DNA of 64,000 nucleotides from G963668435 sp963668435 (GTDB taxonomy: Bacteria > Latescibacterota > Latescibacteria > Latescibacterales > Latescibacteraceae): the NCBI GenBank assembly GCA_963668435.2, contig CAXXSC010000003.1, forward strand, positions 186,001-250,000. Reading direction: 5' to 3'. Below the pieces are notes generated by a model. That model was not told the DNA's origin. It saw only the letters and a program-made list of their open reading frames with translations, and searched no databases. Position numbers and translations under genes: made by a program. Positions 16,955-24,390 of the stretch are shown one piece after another (the stretch's first letter is position 1; each line of letters begins with the position of its first letter).

Positions 16955-17398
16955 ATGGATAAAACTAAAATACTTTTTCTCTGCACCGGGAATTCATGCC
17001 GGAGCCAGATGGCCGAGGGCTGGGCGAAACAGCTCAAATCGGGCAGTATTGAGGCGTGGTCGGCAGGGATAGAAAAATCAGCGCTTAACGAGCTCGCAGT
17101 AAAAGTCATGGCAGAATCGGGAGTCGATATTTCGGATCAGTATTCGAAGGACGTGGGCGAGCTCATCGATATTCAATTTGATTACGTTATTACCCTCTGC
17201 GGTCACGCGAAAGAGACATGCCCGGTGTTCCCGGGAAAAGCGGTAAAGATACATCGTGGATTCGATGATCCGCCCGCTCTTGCCAAAGATGCCGCGACTG
17301 AATCCCAGGCCCTTGACCATTACCGCCGTGTCCGCGATGAGATCCGCGGTTTTGTCGAATCGCTGCCTGGCTCGATCATAGATAGTTCAGGAGATTAA
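16955..17398 (+). CDS. arsC: Thioredoxin-coupled arsenate reductase
   Basis: A 147-residue low-molecular-weight-phosphatase-fold ArsC that reduces arsenate to arsenite in the cytoplasm. The CX5R loop is CTGNSCR (Cys10 to Arg16). The relay cysteines are Cys82 and Cys89 (ITLCGHAKETCPVF), at the same numbers as in the well-studied Staphylococcus enzyme. This means it uses thioredoxin rather than glutaredoxin. The start at 16955 has GGACAGG upstream. A 313-bp gap separates it from arsG, while the amidohydrolase start is only 6 bp after its stop. Confidence 0.95.
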   Translation: MDKTKILFLCTGNSCRSQMAEGWAKQLKSGSIEAWSAGIEKSALNELAVKVMAESGVDISDQYSKDVGELIDIQFDYVITLCGHAKETCPVFPGKAVKIHRGFDDPPALAKDAATESQALDHYRRVRDEIRGFVESLPGSIIDSSGD

Positions 17399-17404
17399 AG
17401 CGCC

Positions 17405-18748
17405 ATGCCGAAAAAAACATACAAGACTTCTATTATTAAGGCAACAGTAATAGTTACACTGTTTTGCAGTCTGCCTCTCAGTGCCTTTTCTGCTGAATAC
17501 GACCTTCTGCTCAGGAACGGTCATGTCCTCGATATAGCCAATTCTATCGACGGTGTCATGGATGTGGCGGTCAAGGACGGTAAAATCGCCAGCATTGCAC
17601 CGCGAATCGATGAGTCACTTGCCGATAAGATGATCGATGTTGACGGCCATTATGTGTCGCCGGGTTTTATCGATCTCCATGTTCACGCCTATACCGGTTT
17701 TGAGGGTGCGGCACAATCCGTGATCGCGGAACATAACTGTTTCCCCGGCGGCGTCACCACCTGTGTCGATGCCGGAACCTCGGGAGCGGACAATTTCGAG
17801 GATTTCAAGCAGCGTATCATTGACAAATCACGTGTTCGCATCCTCGCTTTCCTGAATATTTCGAGGACTGGCATGAACGATGGCGAGAACGAGCCGGTCA
17901 ATTTCGATACGAAACTCGCTGCCGCCACCGCAAAAAAATACGATGATACCATTGTCGGATTCAAGACCGCTCATTACTGGCGTCTCTGGAAAGGTGATCA
18001 TGCCGAGCCTAGGCCCTATGACTCGGTTCATACTCCCTGGGCCTCGGTGGATAGCCTCGTTCAGGCAGGGCGTCTCGCAGGGAAACCGGTCATGGTGGAT
18101 TTCGACGCATTCCCGCCGCAGAACGGTTTCCCGGCCCGTTCCTACCGTGAGCTCATTCTTGAAAAACTGCGTCCCGGGGATATTCACACCCACTGCTATG
18201 CCCGTCATTTCACTGTAATCGGCGAGGACGGCAAGGTTGTGCCCGATATAAAAAAAGCCCGTAAACGCGGTGTGCTTTTCGATGTCGGCCACGGCAGTTC
18301 GAGCATCCTGTTCAGGAATGCGATTCCTGCAATAGCACAGGGCTACTTGCCGGATACTATCAGCAGCGACCTTCACGGCGGCAACGTGAGCGGCCCGGTG
18401 GTCAACATGGGCTATGTGCTCTCGAAATTCCTCAACATGGGCATGAACCTCGAGGAGGTTGTCTCGCGGGTGACAGTGAAACCGGCTGAAATTATCCGCC
18501 ATCCCGAACTCGGCAATCTCGCGGTCGGGAATCCTGCCGATATAGCGGTATTCAAGATAATTGAGGAAGATGTCACATTTGCCGATTCCAACGGCAGCAG
18601 GATCGAAGGCGAATGTTATCTCAGGCCGGTCATGACCGTTTCCGGTGGAACAATAGTGTTCGACCCTTACGGCCTTCAGTACCAGATATGGAGTGAGATT
18701 CCCAAGGATGATTTCTACTGGAAGAACCCTTCGGGGCAGACCTGGTAG
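17405..18748 (+). CDS. Exported amidohydrolase/deacetylase-family metallohydrolase
   Basis: A 447-residue amidohydrolase-superfamily enzyme with a Sec signal peptide (residues 1-30, ending LSAFSA). The metal site shows HVH (His92, His94), a GFKTAHYW lysine that could be carboxylated, DIHTHCYARH and SSDLHGGNV. It fits the EF_0837 / cog3964-like group, where some members hydrolyse acyl esters such as acetyl-mandelate; its own substrate is unknown. Its start is 6 bp after arsC, so both are likely on one transcript. An AGGAG lies 12 bp upstream, somewhat far. Confidence 0.85.
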   Translation: MPKKTYKTSIIKATVIVTLFCSLPLSAFSAEYDLLLRNGHVLDIANSIDGVMDVAVKDGKIASIAPRIDESLADKMIDVDGHYVSPGFIDLHVHAYTGFEGAAQSVIAEHNCFPGGVTTCVDAGTSGADNFEDFKQRIIDKSRVRILAFLNISRTGMNDGENEPVNFDTKLAAATAKKYDDTIVGFKTAHYWRLWKGDHAEPRPYDSVHTPWASVDSLVQAGRLAGKPVMVDFDAFPPQNGFPARSYRELILEKLRPGDIHTHCYARHFTVIGEDGKVVPDIKKARKRGVLFDVGHGSSSILFRNAIPAIAQGYLPDTISSDLHGGNVSGPVVNMGYVLSKFLNMGMNLEEVVSRVTVKPAEIIRHPELGNLAVGNPADIAVFKIIEEDVTFADSNGSRIEGECYLRPVMTVSGGTIVFDPYGLQYQIWSEIPKDDFYWKNPSGQTW

Positions 18749-18753
18749 GAGTG

Positions 18754-18788
18754 TTTAAGGTTTAAAGATCAAGGATTAAGAGAAAAGA
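18754..18788. repeat. Degenerate heptanucleotide tandem repeat (5 units)
   Basis: Five 7-bp units in a row, TTTAAGG, TTTAAAG, ATCAAGG, ATTAAGA and GAAAAGA, lie just after the amidohydrolase stop. They share an NTYAAGR pattern and resemble the array at 7409-7436. Confidence 0.5.
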
Positions 18789-18861
18789 ATAAACAAACGA
18801 CGCATAGACGCGAAGAAATGATAGTCCAAATTCTGAATCACATCTTCTCGTGAGGCTCTGC

Positions 18862-19878
18862 ATGGATCACGATTGCAGCCACAGTAACAGCCACGACACA
18901 TGCGTTCATAGCCACGATCATGGTACGCATGACAGGCACGGCCATACGCATGATGGCGGCAGCGGGCACTCGCACGGCGGTCACGGTCATTCCCATGATC
19001 TCAGGGGCAGCACGAAATCACGTCTCTGGATCGCACTTCTGATCAACGCGCTTTTCCTTGTTGTCGAGGTGATCGGCGGTTTTGTTACCGGTAGTCTCGC
19101 TCTTCTCGCCGATGCCGGGCATATGCTGACCGATGTCGCCGCGCTCGTATTGGCCCTGTTCGTGACCACGTTGGCGGAGCGTCCTCCGACACCGAGACGG
19201 ACTTATGGGCTGCTCAGGGCGGAGGTGTTCGGAGCTTTTATCAACGGCGCCTCGCTCATGGTTGTCGTTGTGCTTGTCATCCGCGAGGCATGGCACAGGC
19301 TTCATGATGCTGGTCAGGTCAACGGCCCGGCGATGCTTGTGATCGCAGTGCTCGGGCTCATTGCCAACGCTGTCAGTGCCCGTGTGCTGTTCGACAGCCA
19401 TGATGATAATGTCAATATCCGCGCCGCGTTCCTTCATATGGCCGCCGACGCTCTCGGTTCGGTTGGTGCAATTACCGCTGGTCTCGTGATCTGGCTGTAC
19501 GGCTGGACCATGATAGATTCCATCGTGAGCGTTGTCATCGCCGTGCTGATTTTCTGGGGAAGTTTCCCGCTGCTGATCAGGACCGTGAACATCCTCCTCG
19601 AGGCGACACCGGAGAACATCGACTATGCCGAGGTTCACGATGCTCTCCTCGAGATCGAACATGTGATCGAGGTCCATGACCTTCATATCTGGACCATTAC
19701 ATCCGGTATTCCCTCGCTGTCCGCGCATGTCATGCTCGAACCGCGCTGTTCCGACAGCACCCACTGGCAGGACTGCCTGAAAAATGCGCAGAAAATGCTC
19801 AGGGAACGTTTCGGCATCGTGCATTCGACACTTCAGTTCGAGCCGGAGGATTTTGAGAAGGATGGACGGTCGATCTGA
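18862..19878 (+). CDS. Cation diffusion facilitator (Zn/Cd/Co exporter) with His-rich N-terminus
   Basis: A 338-residue CDF antiporter that exports divalent metals from the cytoplasm using proton motive force. ATG 18862 is chosen over GTG 18850 because GAGG lies 6 bp before it. The first 48 residues are strongly His-rich (HSHDHG, HGHTHDGG, HGHSHD). Six membrane helices follow, with HMLTD and HMAAD motifs forming the transport site (HxxxD in both TM2 and TM5). A cytoplasmic C-terminal dimer domain follows (VHDLHIWTI). The CzcD/ZitB branch fits best. It is near, but probably not in, the arsenic transcript. Confidence 0.93.
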   Translation: MDHDCSHSNSHDTCVHSHDHGTHDRHGHTHDGGSGHSHGGHGHSHDLRGSTKSRLWIALLINALFLVVEVIGGFVTGSLALLADAGHMLTDVAALVLALFVTTLAERPPTPRRTYGLLRAEVFGAFINGASLMVVVVLVIREAWHRLHDAGQVNGPAMLVIAVLGLIANAVSARVLFDSHDDNVNIRAAFLHMAADALGSVGAITAGLVIWLYGWTMIDSIVSVVIAVLIFWGSFPLLIRTVNILLEATPENIDYAEVHDALLEIEHVIEVHDLHIWTITSGIPSLSAHVMLEPRCSDSTHWQDCLKNAQKMLRERFGIVHSTLQFEPEDFEKDGRSI

Positions 19879-20076
19879 AACAAGCAGATGATCGTTTTTC
19901 AAGAAAAAATGTACAGTATCCGGGCTTGATTAAGGCGCGTTCCGCAAATGCTTACCGTTCACGGAGATGTACAAAAAACAGCTTGACATCAGCATCCGAA
20001 TTCAATAAATTACTTATTCATTCCTTTTTCAGGTAAATGAGCCGTTTCAAAACCTTGTCCAAAAATACGGAAACTG

Positions 20077-20105
20077 TTGACAAACAATGTAGATATGAAT
20101 ATAAA
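20077..20105 (+). promoter_or_regulatory. Strong sigma70-type promoter of thrS-infC-rpmI-rplT
   Basis: TTGACA (20077-20082), a 17-bp spacer and TATAAA (20100-20105) give a near-consensus promoter. Transcription would begin near 20112, about 58 bases before the thrS ATG. A weaker TTGACA with TAAATT lies at 19983-20011. Confidence 0.8.
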
Positions 20106-20170
20106 AAGCGTACCTTTGTTTGTGATCAGGGCAGGGGTGCGTTTTTTCTATATAAGTGAAAGGCGGGGCC

Positions 20171-22078
20171 ATGGTAGTTACCTATCCCGACGGCAACACT
20201 AAAGAGTTTGAGCAGGGTGCGACCTTCATGGATGCTGCAATCGGCATCAGTGAGGGATTTGCCCGTAAAGCCCTTGCGGCGCAGGTGGATGGTCAGGTTG
20301 TAGATCTTTCATCTGTCATGCCCGGTGATCTTGCCGTTACATTCCTGACATTTGACAGCGATGAGGGTAAGTCGGTGTTCTGGCATTCCTCGGCGCATGT
20401 TATGGCTGCGGCTGTCAAACGTCTTTTTCCGCAGGCGAAAGTGACTATCGGTCCGGCAATCGATGATGGTTTTTACTATGATTTCGATGTGGAGACGCCG
20501 TTCACTGAGGATGATCTCGCAAAAATCGAAAGCGAGATGAAGGCTGTTGTCAAGGAAAACGCGCCTTTTGTCCGCGAAATTGTCGAAAAGGACGAGGCGG
20601 TCAGCCGTTTTAAGGATGAGGACGAGCCCTATAAGGTCGAATTGGCCGAGTCTATCGAGGATGAAGAAATTTCCACCTATACGCTCGGTGATTTTGTCGA
20701 TCTCTGTCGCGGACCGCATCTGCCGTCTGCCGGCCGTGTGAAGAGTTTCAAGCTCCTGAGTATCGCCGGTGCCTACTGGCGCGGCGACGAGAACAACCGT
20801 ATGCTTCAGCGCATCTACGGTGTCTCATTCCCGGATAAGAAACTGCTCAAGGCCCATCTCGAATGGCTCGAGGAAGTGAAAAAACGCGACCACCGTATTC
20901 TGGGACAGAAACTCGATCTGTTCAGCGTTGATGACGAGATCGGCGGCGGGCTTATTCTCTGGCACCCGAGGGGCTCGATGCTCAGGAAGGTTGTTGAGGA
21001 TTACTGGCGCGACGAGCACGAGAAACGCGGTTATCAGCTTGTGTTCACGCCGCATATCGCTTCGGAGCGTATTTTCCAGACCTCCGGGCATCTTGAAAAC
21101 TATAGTGAGAACATGTATTCGCCTATGGACATCGACGGCACCGACTATTACGTCAAGCCTATGAACTGTCCGGGGCATATAAAGATATTCAAGACCCGCA
21201 TGCGTTCATACCGCGAATTGCCGATCAGGCTCTGTGAGCTTGGTACCGTATATCGGTACGAGCGTTCGGGTGTGCTTCATGGCATGCTCCGGGTCCGCGG
21301 TTTCACCCAGGACGACTCGCATATTTTCTGTACGCCGGATCAGGCGCCGAGCGAGGTCGTTGGTGTGCTTAATTTTGTCAAGGACATGATGAGCACGTTC
21401 GGCTATGAGTTCCAGGCATACCTGTCGACCAGGCCGGAAAAATCCATCGGTGACGATGAGTCTTGGGAAAGCGCGACAAATTCGCTCAAAGAGGCGCTCG
21501 AAACGACCGAAACCGAGTATATTCTCGATCCCGGTGAGGGGGTTTTCTACGGTCCCAAGATCGATATCAAGCTTAAAGATGCCCTTGGGCGCATGTGGCA
21601 GGGGCCGACGATCCAGGTTGATTTCAATCTCGCGAATCGTTTCGATATCAACTACATCGGTCCTGACGGCAATGAGCACAAGGTTGTTATGATCCACCGT
21701 GTCGTACTCGGTTCCATGGAACGTTTCATCGGCGGCGCTATCGAGCATTTCGCCGGTGCGTTCCCGGTCTGGCTCTCGCCGGTGCAGGCGGTTGTTATGC
21801 CGATTACGGATGCTCATAAGGACTATGCTGAAACTGTTGTCGAGGCGCTGAAAGCCAAGGGACTCCGTGCCGAACTCGATGGACGTAACGAAAAGATCAA
21901 TCGCAAGATTCGCGATTCCGAGGAGATGAAAATCCCGTATATGCTCGTTGTCGGGCAGAAGGAAATGGATAACGGGACTGTCGCTGTCAGGCGCAGGAGC
22001 GAAGGCGATATAGGCGCGTTTGCTGTCAATGAAATTGTCGAACGTATTGGTAAAGAAAATAGCGAAAAATCTTTATAA
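20171..22078 (+). CDS. thrS: Threonyl-tRNA synthetase
   Basis: The 635-residue enzyme charges tRNA-Thr. I take ATG 20171 (MVVTYPDGN), the usual family start; a GTG at 20156 would add five residues. Domains in order are TGS (1-60), the editing domain (HSSAHVMAAAVKRLFP and the DGFYYDF stretch), a class II catalytic core with MNCPGHIKIF (zinc Cys), RYERSGVLHGMLRVRGFTQDDSH and VVLGSMERFIG, then the anticodon-binding domain. A strong promoter lies upstream. The leader is too short for a T-box, and none is seen. infC follows within 23 bp. Confidence 0.96.
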   Translation: MVVTYPDGNTKEFEQGATFMDAAIGISEGFARKALAAQVDGQVVDLSSVMPGDLAVTFLTFDSDEGKSVFWHSSAHVMAAAVKRLFPQAKVTIGPAIDDGFYYDFDVETPFTEDDLAKIESEMKAVVKENAPFVREIVEKDEAVSRFKDEDEPYKVELAESIEDEEISTYTLGDFVDLCRGPHLPSAGRVKSFKLLSIAGAYWRGDENNRMLQRIYGVSFPDKKLLKAHLEWLEEVKKRDHRILGQKLDLFSVDDEIGGGLILWHPRGSMLRKVVEDYWRDEHEKRGYQLVFTPHIASERIFQTSGHLENYSENMYSPMDIDGTDYYVKPMNCPGHIKIFKTRMRSYRELPIRLCELGTVYRYERSGVLHGMLRVRGFTQDDSHIFCTPDQAPSEVVGVLNFVKDMMSTFGYEFQAYLSTRPEKSIGDDESWESATNSLKEALETTETEYILDPGEGVFYGPKIDIKLKDALGRMWQGPTIQVDFNLANRFDINYIGPDGNEHKVVMIHRVVLGSMERFIGGAIEHFAGAFPVWLSPVQAVVMPITDAHKDYAETVVEALKAKGLRAELDGRNEKINRKIRDSEEMKIPYMLVVGQKEMDNGTVAVRRRSEGDIGAFAVNEIVERIGKENSEKSL

Positions 22079-22101
22079 AATCCGAGAAGGAGGGGTTCAC
22101 C

Positions 22102-22611
22102 ATCGCTGAAAAGCATATTCGAGTAAACGATCAGATAAGGATATCACCAATCAGACTGATCGACCAGGAGGGTGGCCAGATAGGAGTCATTCCCACGCGA
22201 GAAGCTCAAGAGAAAGCCTTTGCGGCAGGTCTCGATCTGGTCGAGGTTTCGCCGAACGCGGACCCTCCCGTCTGCCGTATCATGGATTACGGCAAATATC
22301 GCTATGAGATTACCAAGCGTGCTAAAGTTGCACGTAAGAACCGTCATGTCATCCACATAAAGGAGATCAAGGTAAGGCCGGAAATCTCGGATCACGATCT
22401 GGATTTCAAGGTCAAGCATGCCGAGGAATTCCTGTCTCGCGGCGACAAGGTCAAGGTCACCTGCTTCTTCAGGGGGCGCGAGATACTCCATAAGGATCAT
22501 GGTGAGGCTGTACTCAAGCGGGTCATCGAAACCCTGGGTGAAATTTCGAACGTTGAAACAGGGATTCATTCAGAAGGACGCAACCTGTCGCTTCTGCTGG
22601 CACCCAAATAA
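22102..22611 (+). CDS. infC: Translation initiation factor IF-3, ATC start codon
   Basis: IF-3 binds the 30S subunit and enforces correct start codon choice. The family sequence begins at an ATC (22102) with AAGGAGGGG 8 bases before it: IAEKHIRVNDQIR, then EAQEKAFAAGLDLVEVSP and PPVCRIMDYGKYRYE. The C-terminal domain follows (IKEIKVRP, DHDLDFKVKHAEEFL, FRGRE). This gives 169 residues, the normal length. No ATG, GTG or TTG is available in frame before codon 61, which would delete the N-terminal domain. A rare start codon on infC allows autorepression by IF-3, as with AUU in E. coli. Confidence 0.93.
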   Translation: MAEKHIRVNDQIRISPIRLIDQEGGQIGVIPTREAQEKAFAAGLDLVEVSPNADPPVCRIMDYGKYRYEITKRAKVARKNRHVIHIKEIKVRPEISDHDLDFKVKHAEEFLSRGDKVKVTCFFRGREILHKDHGEAVLKRVIETLGEISNVETGIHSEGRNLSLLLAPK

Positions 22612-22734
22612 AGATATACGTAACTGTTCAATGTATATCGCCGCCCGGCAGGGTGATGGCATTGGGGGCAACAGGTGTGCTTTGTTTTCCATAGAGTATA
22701 CTATCTGTTAAATAAATCAAGGAGAATATCAGCA

Positions 22735-22923
22735 ATGCCGAAGATGAAAACTGTCAAATCGGCCGCCAAGCGTTTCAAACGTACCGGCAGCGGTAAGATC
22801 AAACGCAATAAGGCGTTCAAATCGCATCTCTTGAAAAACAAGTCCGCGAAACGCAAACGCGCTTTCCGTCAGTCGACAATTATTTCACCGGCTGATGTCA
22901 AAAAAATCGAAGTCATGATATAA
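22735..22923 (+). CDS. rpmI: 50S ribosomal protein L35
   Basis: A 62-residue, very basic protein matching L35: MPKMKTVKSAAKRFKRTGSG at the start, KSHLLKNKSAKRKRAF in the middle and a short acidic end. It binds 23S rRNA in the large subunit. ATG 22735 has AAGGAG 9 bases upstream. It sits in the conserved infC-rpmI-rplT order, with a 123-bp gap after infC in which no gene is seen. Confidence 0.96.
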   Translation: MPKMKTVKSAAKRFKRTGSGKIKRNKAFKSHLLKNKSAKRKRAFRQSTIISPADVKKIEVMI

Positions 22924-22975
22924 GAGCCGTTTGACGCGCGTTTCATTTGGAACAGCGCAGTCCGAACCGCTTTTT

Positions 22976-22999
22976 GATACGCCGGGTTTTCCGCGTATC
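22976..22999 (+). promoter_or_regulatory. Hairpin in the rplT leader
   Basis: GATACGC and GCGTATC pair perfectly over 7 bp around a 10-base loop, ending 7 bases before the CCGGAGG ribosome site of rplT. It may take part in L20 autoregulation, which in other bacteria uses RNA structures in this operon. No U-tract follows, so it is not a terminator. Confidence 0.45.
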
Positions 23000-23019
23000 T
23001 GTCAACCGGAGGAATATAC

Positions 23020-23373
23020 ATGCCACGCGTAGCAAGTAATGTCGCTTCCCGCCAGAGGAAGAAAAAGGTGTTGAAGCAGGCCAAGGGTTTCCGCGGCGGC
23101 CGCTCGAAACTGTATAAAACCGCTAAGGAGTCTGTACATCACGCGTTAGTCCATGCCTATATCGGCAGGCGCGAGCGCAAACGTGATTTCCGTAAGCTCT
23201 GGATTGCCCGTATCAGCGCAGCTGTCAGGCAGGAAGGTGTGAGCTATTCGAAATTCATGAATGCCATGAGCAAGAGCAACATCCAGCTCAACCGCAAGAT
23301 CCTCGCTGATCTCGCCGTTCAGGATGCTGCTGTTTTCAAAGCTGTTATGGACAAAGCGATGGCCGCAGTCTGA
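23020..23373 (+). CDS. rplT: 50S ribosomal protein L20
   Basis: A 117-residue protein matching L20 from end to end: MPRVASNVASRQRKKKVLKQAKGF, then a YIGRRERKRDFRKLWIARI core and LNRKILADLAVQD. It is essential early in large-subunit assembly and, in several bacteria, represses its own operon by binding a structured mRNA site. CCGGAGG lies upstream of ATG 23020. An intrinsic terminator follows at 23403. Confidence 0.97.
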   Translation: MPRVASNVASRQRKKKVLKQAKGFRGGRSKLYKTAKESVHHALVHAYIGRRERKRDFRKLWIARISAAVRQEGVSYSKFMNAMSKSNIQLNRKILADLAVQDAAVFKAVMDKAMAAV

Positions 23374-23402
23374 CATATAGCATCAGTTTGATTCAAATTA
23401 AG

Positions 23403-23444
23403 CCCCCTCCCGAGGCAACGTTTGCTCAGAGGGGGTCTTCTTTT
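23403..23444 (+). terminator. Intrinsic terminator after rplT
   Basis: CCCCCTC (23403-23409) pairs with GAGGGGG (23429-23435), followed by TCTTCTTTT. It closes the thrS-infC-rpmI-rplT unit. Confidence 0.75.
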
Positions 23445-23613
23445 CATTATTCTGTTTTGTAATAATGGGGGCGGAATACGTGAAACTTTGCTTGCCGCAA
23501 TGTTTTTCTTGACATTGCTCATGTGGTACTTTTAATTGTCCTATAGTTGCAAATCATGTGCTGATTTTGTCACTCGTAGTTTTTTCGGTACCGCATCGCA
23601 AATGACAGGGCTT

Positions 23614-23880
23614 ATGGAAACGTTATCCAATTTAGAAAATTCCATTTCGCAGCTCATCAAGGCGGGAGCCAGGCTGAAAGATGAGCGCGATAAGGCCGTG
23701 TTTGAGGCTGATGCTGCTCGGAAAGAACTGAAAGAAGCAAACAGCACGATTGAACAAATGCGACAATCGTTGGAAAATCAAGGTACCGGGGATCGGGATT
23801 CCGGCGAAACAGAAAGGAAAAAACAGGAAATTATACACCGTATCACTTCAATCATTGAGCGTCTTGATGCGCTCTCTTAA
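23614..23880 (+). CDS. Small coiled-coil protein before zapA (ZapB-like in shape)
   Basis: An 88-residue charged helical protein. METLSNLENSISQLI is followed by a long coiled coil with heptad spacing (LKDERDKAVFEADAARKELKEA) and a second short helix ending IIERLDAL. ATG 23614 is the likely start; ATG 23602 or TTG 23536 would lengthen it. Size, composition and position before zapA resemble ZapB, the coiled-coil partner of ZapA at the division ring, but the sequence alone does not prove it. It lies 170 bp after the rplT terminator. Confidence 0.6.
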   Translation: METLSNLENSISQLIKAGARLKDERDKAVFEADAARKELKEANSTIEQMRQSLENQGTGDRDSGETERKKQEIIHRITSIIERLDALS

Positions 23881-23945
23881 CATACAAGAACACCGCGAAC
23901 GTAAATTACTGTAAAGTCAATAGCGTACCGTTATATTGAAAACGA

Positions 23946-24242
23946 ATGCCAGAAGAGTATAAAACCACATCAGTAAGAATCCTTGGTGAGGATTATCCGC
24001 TTAAAAGCGATGCGGATACCGAGTACCTGCGCAATCTTGCCGAGTTCGTTGAAAGCAAGATCGCCGGTATCGCCTCCCGGACAAAACTTCCTCCCCGCCT
24101 GAGGAGGGAAGTGCTTGCTGCGCTTTTGATTGCTGATGATTATTTCAGCGAAAAGAAGAAGAATGAAGAACTGAAAAAACGTGTAGAGGAATTGACCGGA
24201 CAAGTCAAGTCAGCCCTTGAAACGGATTTTACAGTTGGTTGA
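23946..24242 (+). CDS. zapA: Cell division protein ZapA
   Basis: A 98-residue ZapA-family protein, which bundles FtsZ filaments at midcell. The TSVRILGEDYPLKSDADTEYL N-terminal beta region, the VESKI helix and a C-terminal coiled coil (EEKKKNEELKKRVEELTGQV-like) match the family, and length is typical. It follows the coiled-coil gene by 65 bp. In many genomes zapA is followed by rny, as here. Confidence 0.85.
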   Translation: MPEEYKTTSVRILGEDYPLKSDADTEYLRNLAEFVESKIAGIASRTKLPPRLRREVLAALLIADDYFSEKKKNEELKKRVEELTGQVKSALETDFTVG

Positions 24243-24303
24243 TGCATCCGACGATAATTGTTTTTTTGTGTATTTTTTAACGGTATTGTTTTGAGCTTTA
24301 TTG

Positions 24304-24360
24304 CACCATCGTTCGTGGTCCCGTGCCTGATTGGGCGGGAGTACAGGCGGTGGTGTTTTT
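24304..24360 (+). promoter_or_regulatory. Two-tier hairpin with U-tract before rny
   Basis: CACCATCG (24304-24311) pairs with CGGTGGTG (24348-24355). An inner stem TCCCG/CGGGA (24319-24323 with 24336-24340) sits inside it, and TTTTT follows. It could be a terminator for zapA or an attenuator in the rny leader. The AT-rich 60 bp before it has no pairing partner. Confidence 0.5.
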
Positions 24361-24390
24361 ATTAGACACATAGATTCAGGGGGAGTATAC

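Noticed and set aside
19018..19902. 294-residue open frame opposite the CDF gene
   Set aside because: Composition is that of an antisense shadow (many His, Asp and Asn), with no motif or ribosome site; the CDF gene explains the region.
20106..20170. T-box riboswitch before thrS
   Set aside because: The leader from the strong promoter is only about 58 bases and lacks the T-box sequence and terminator/antiterminator pair.
24243..24390. Firm call of 6S RNA
   Set aside because: Only a 52-base hairpin is visible; the long closing stem and central bubble of 6S are not seen.
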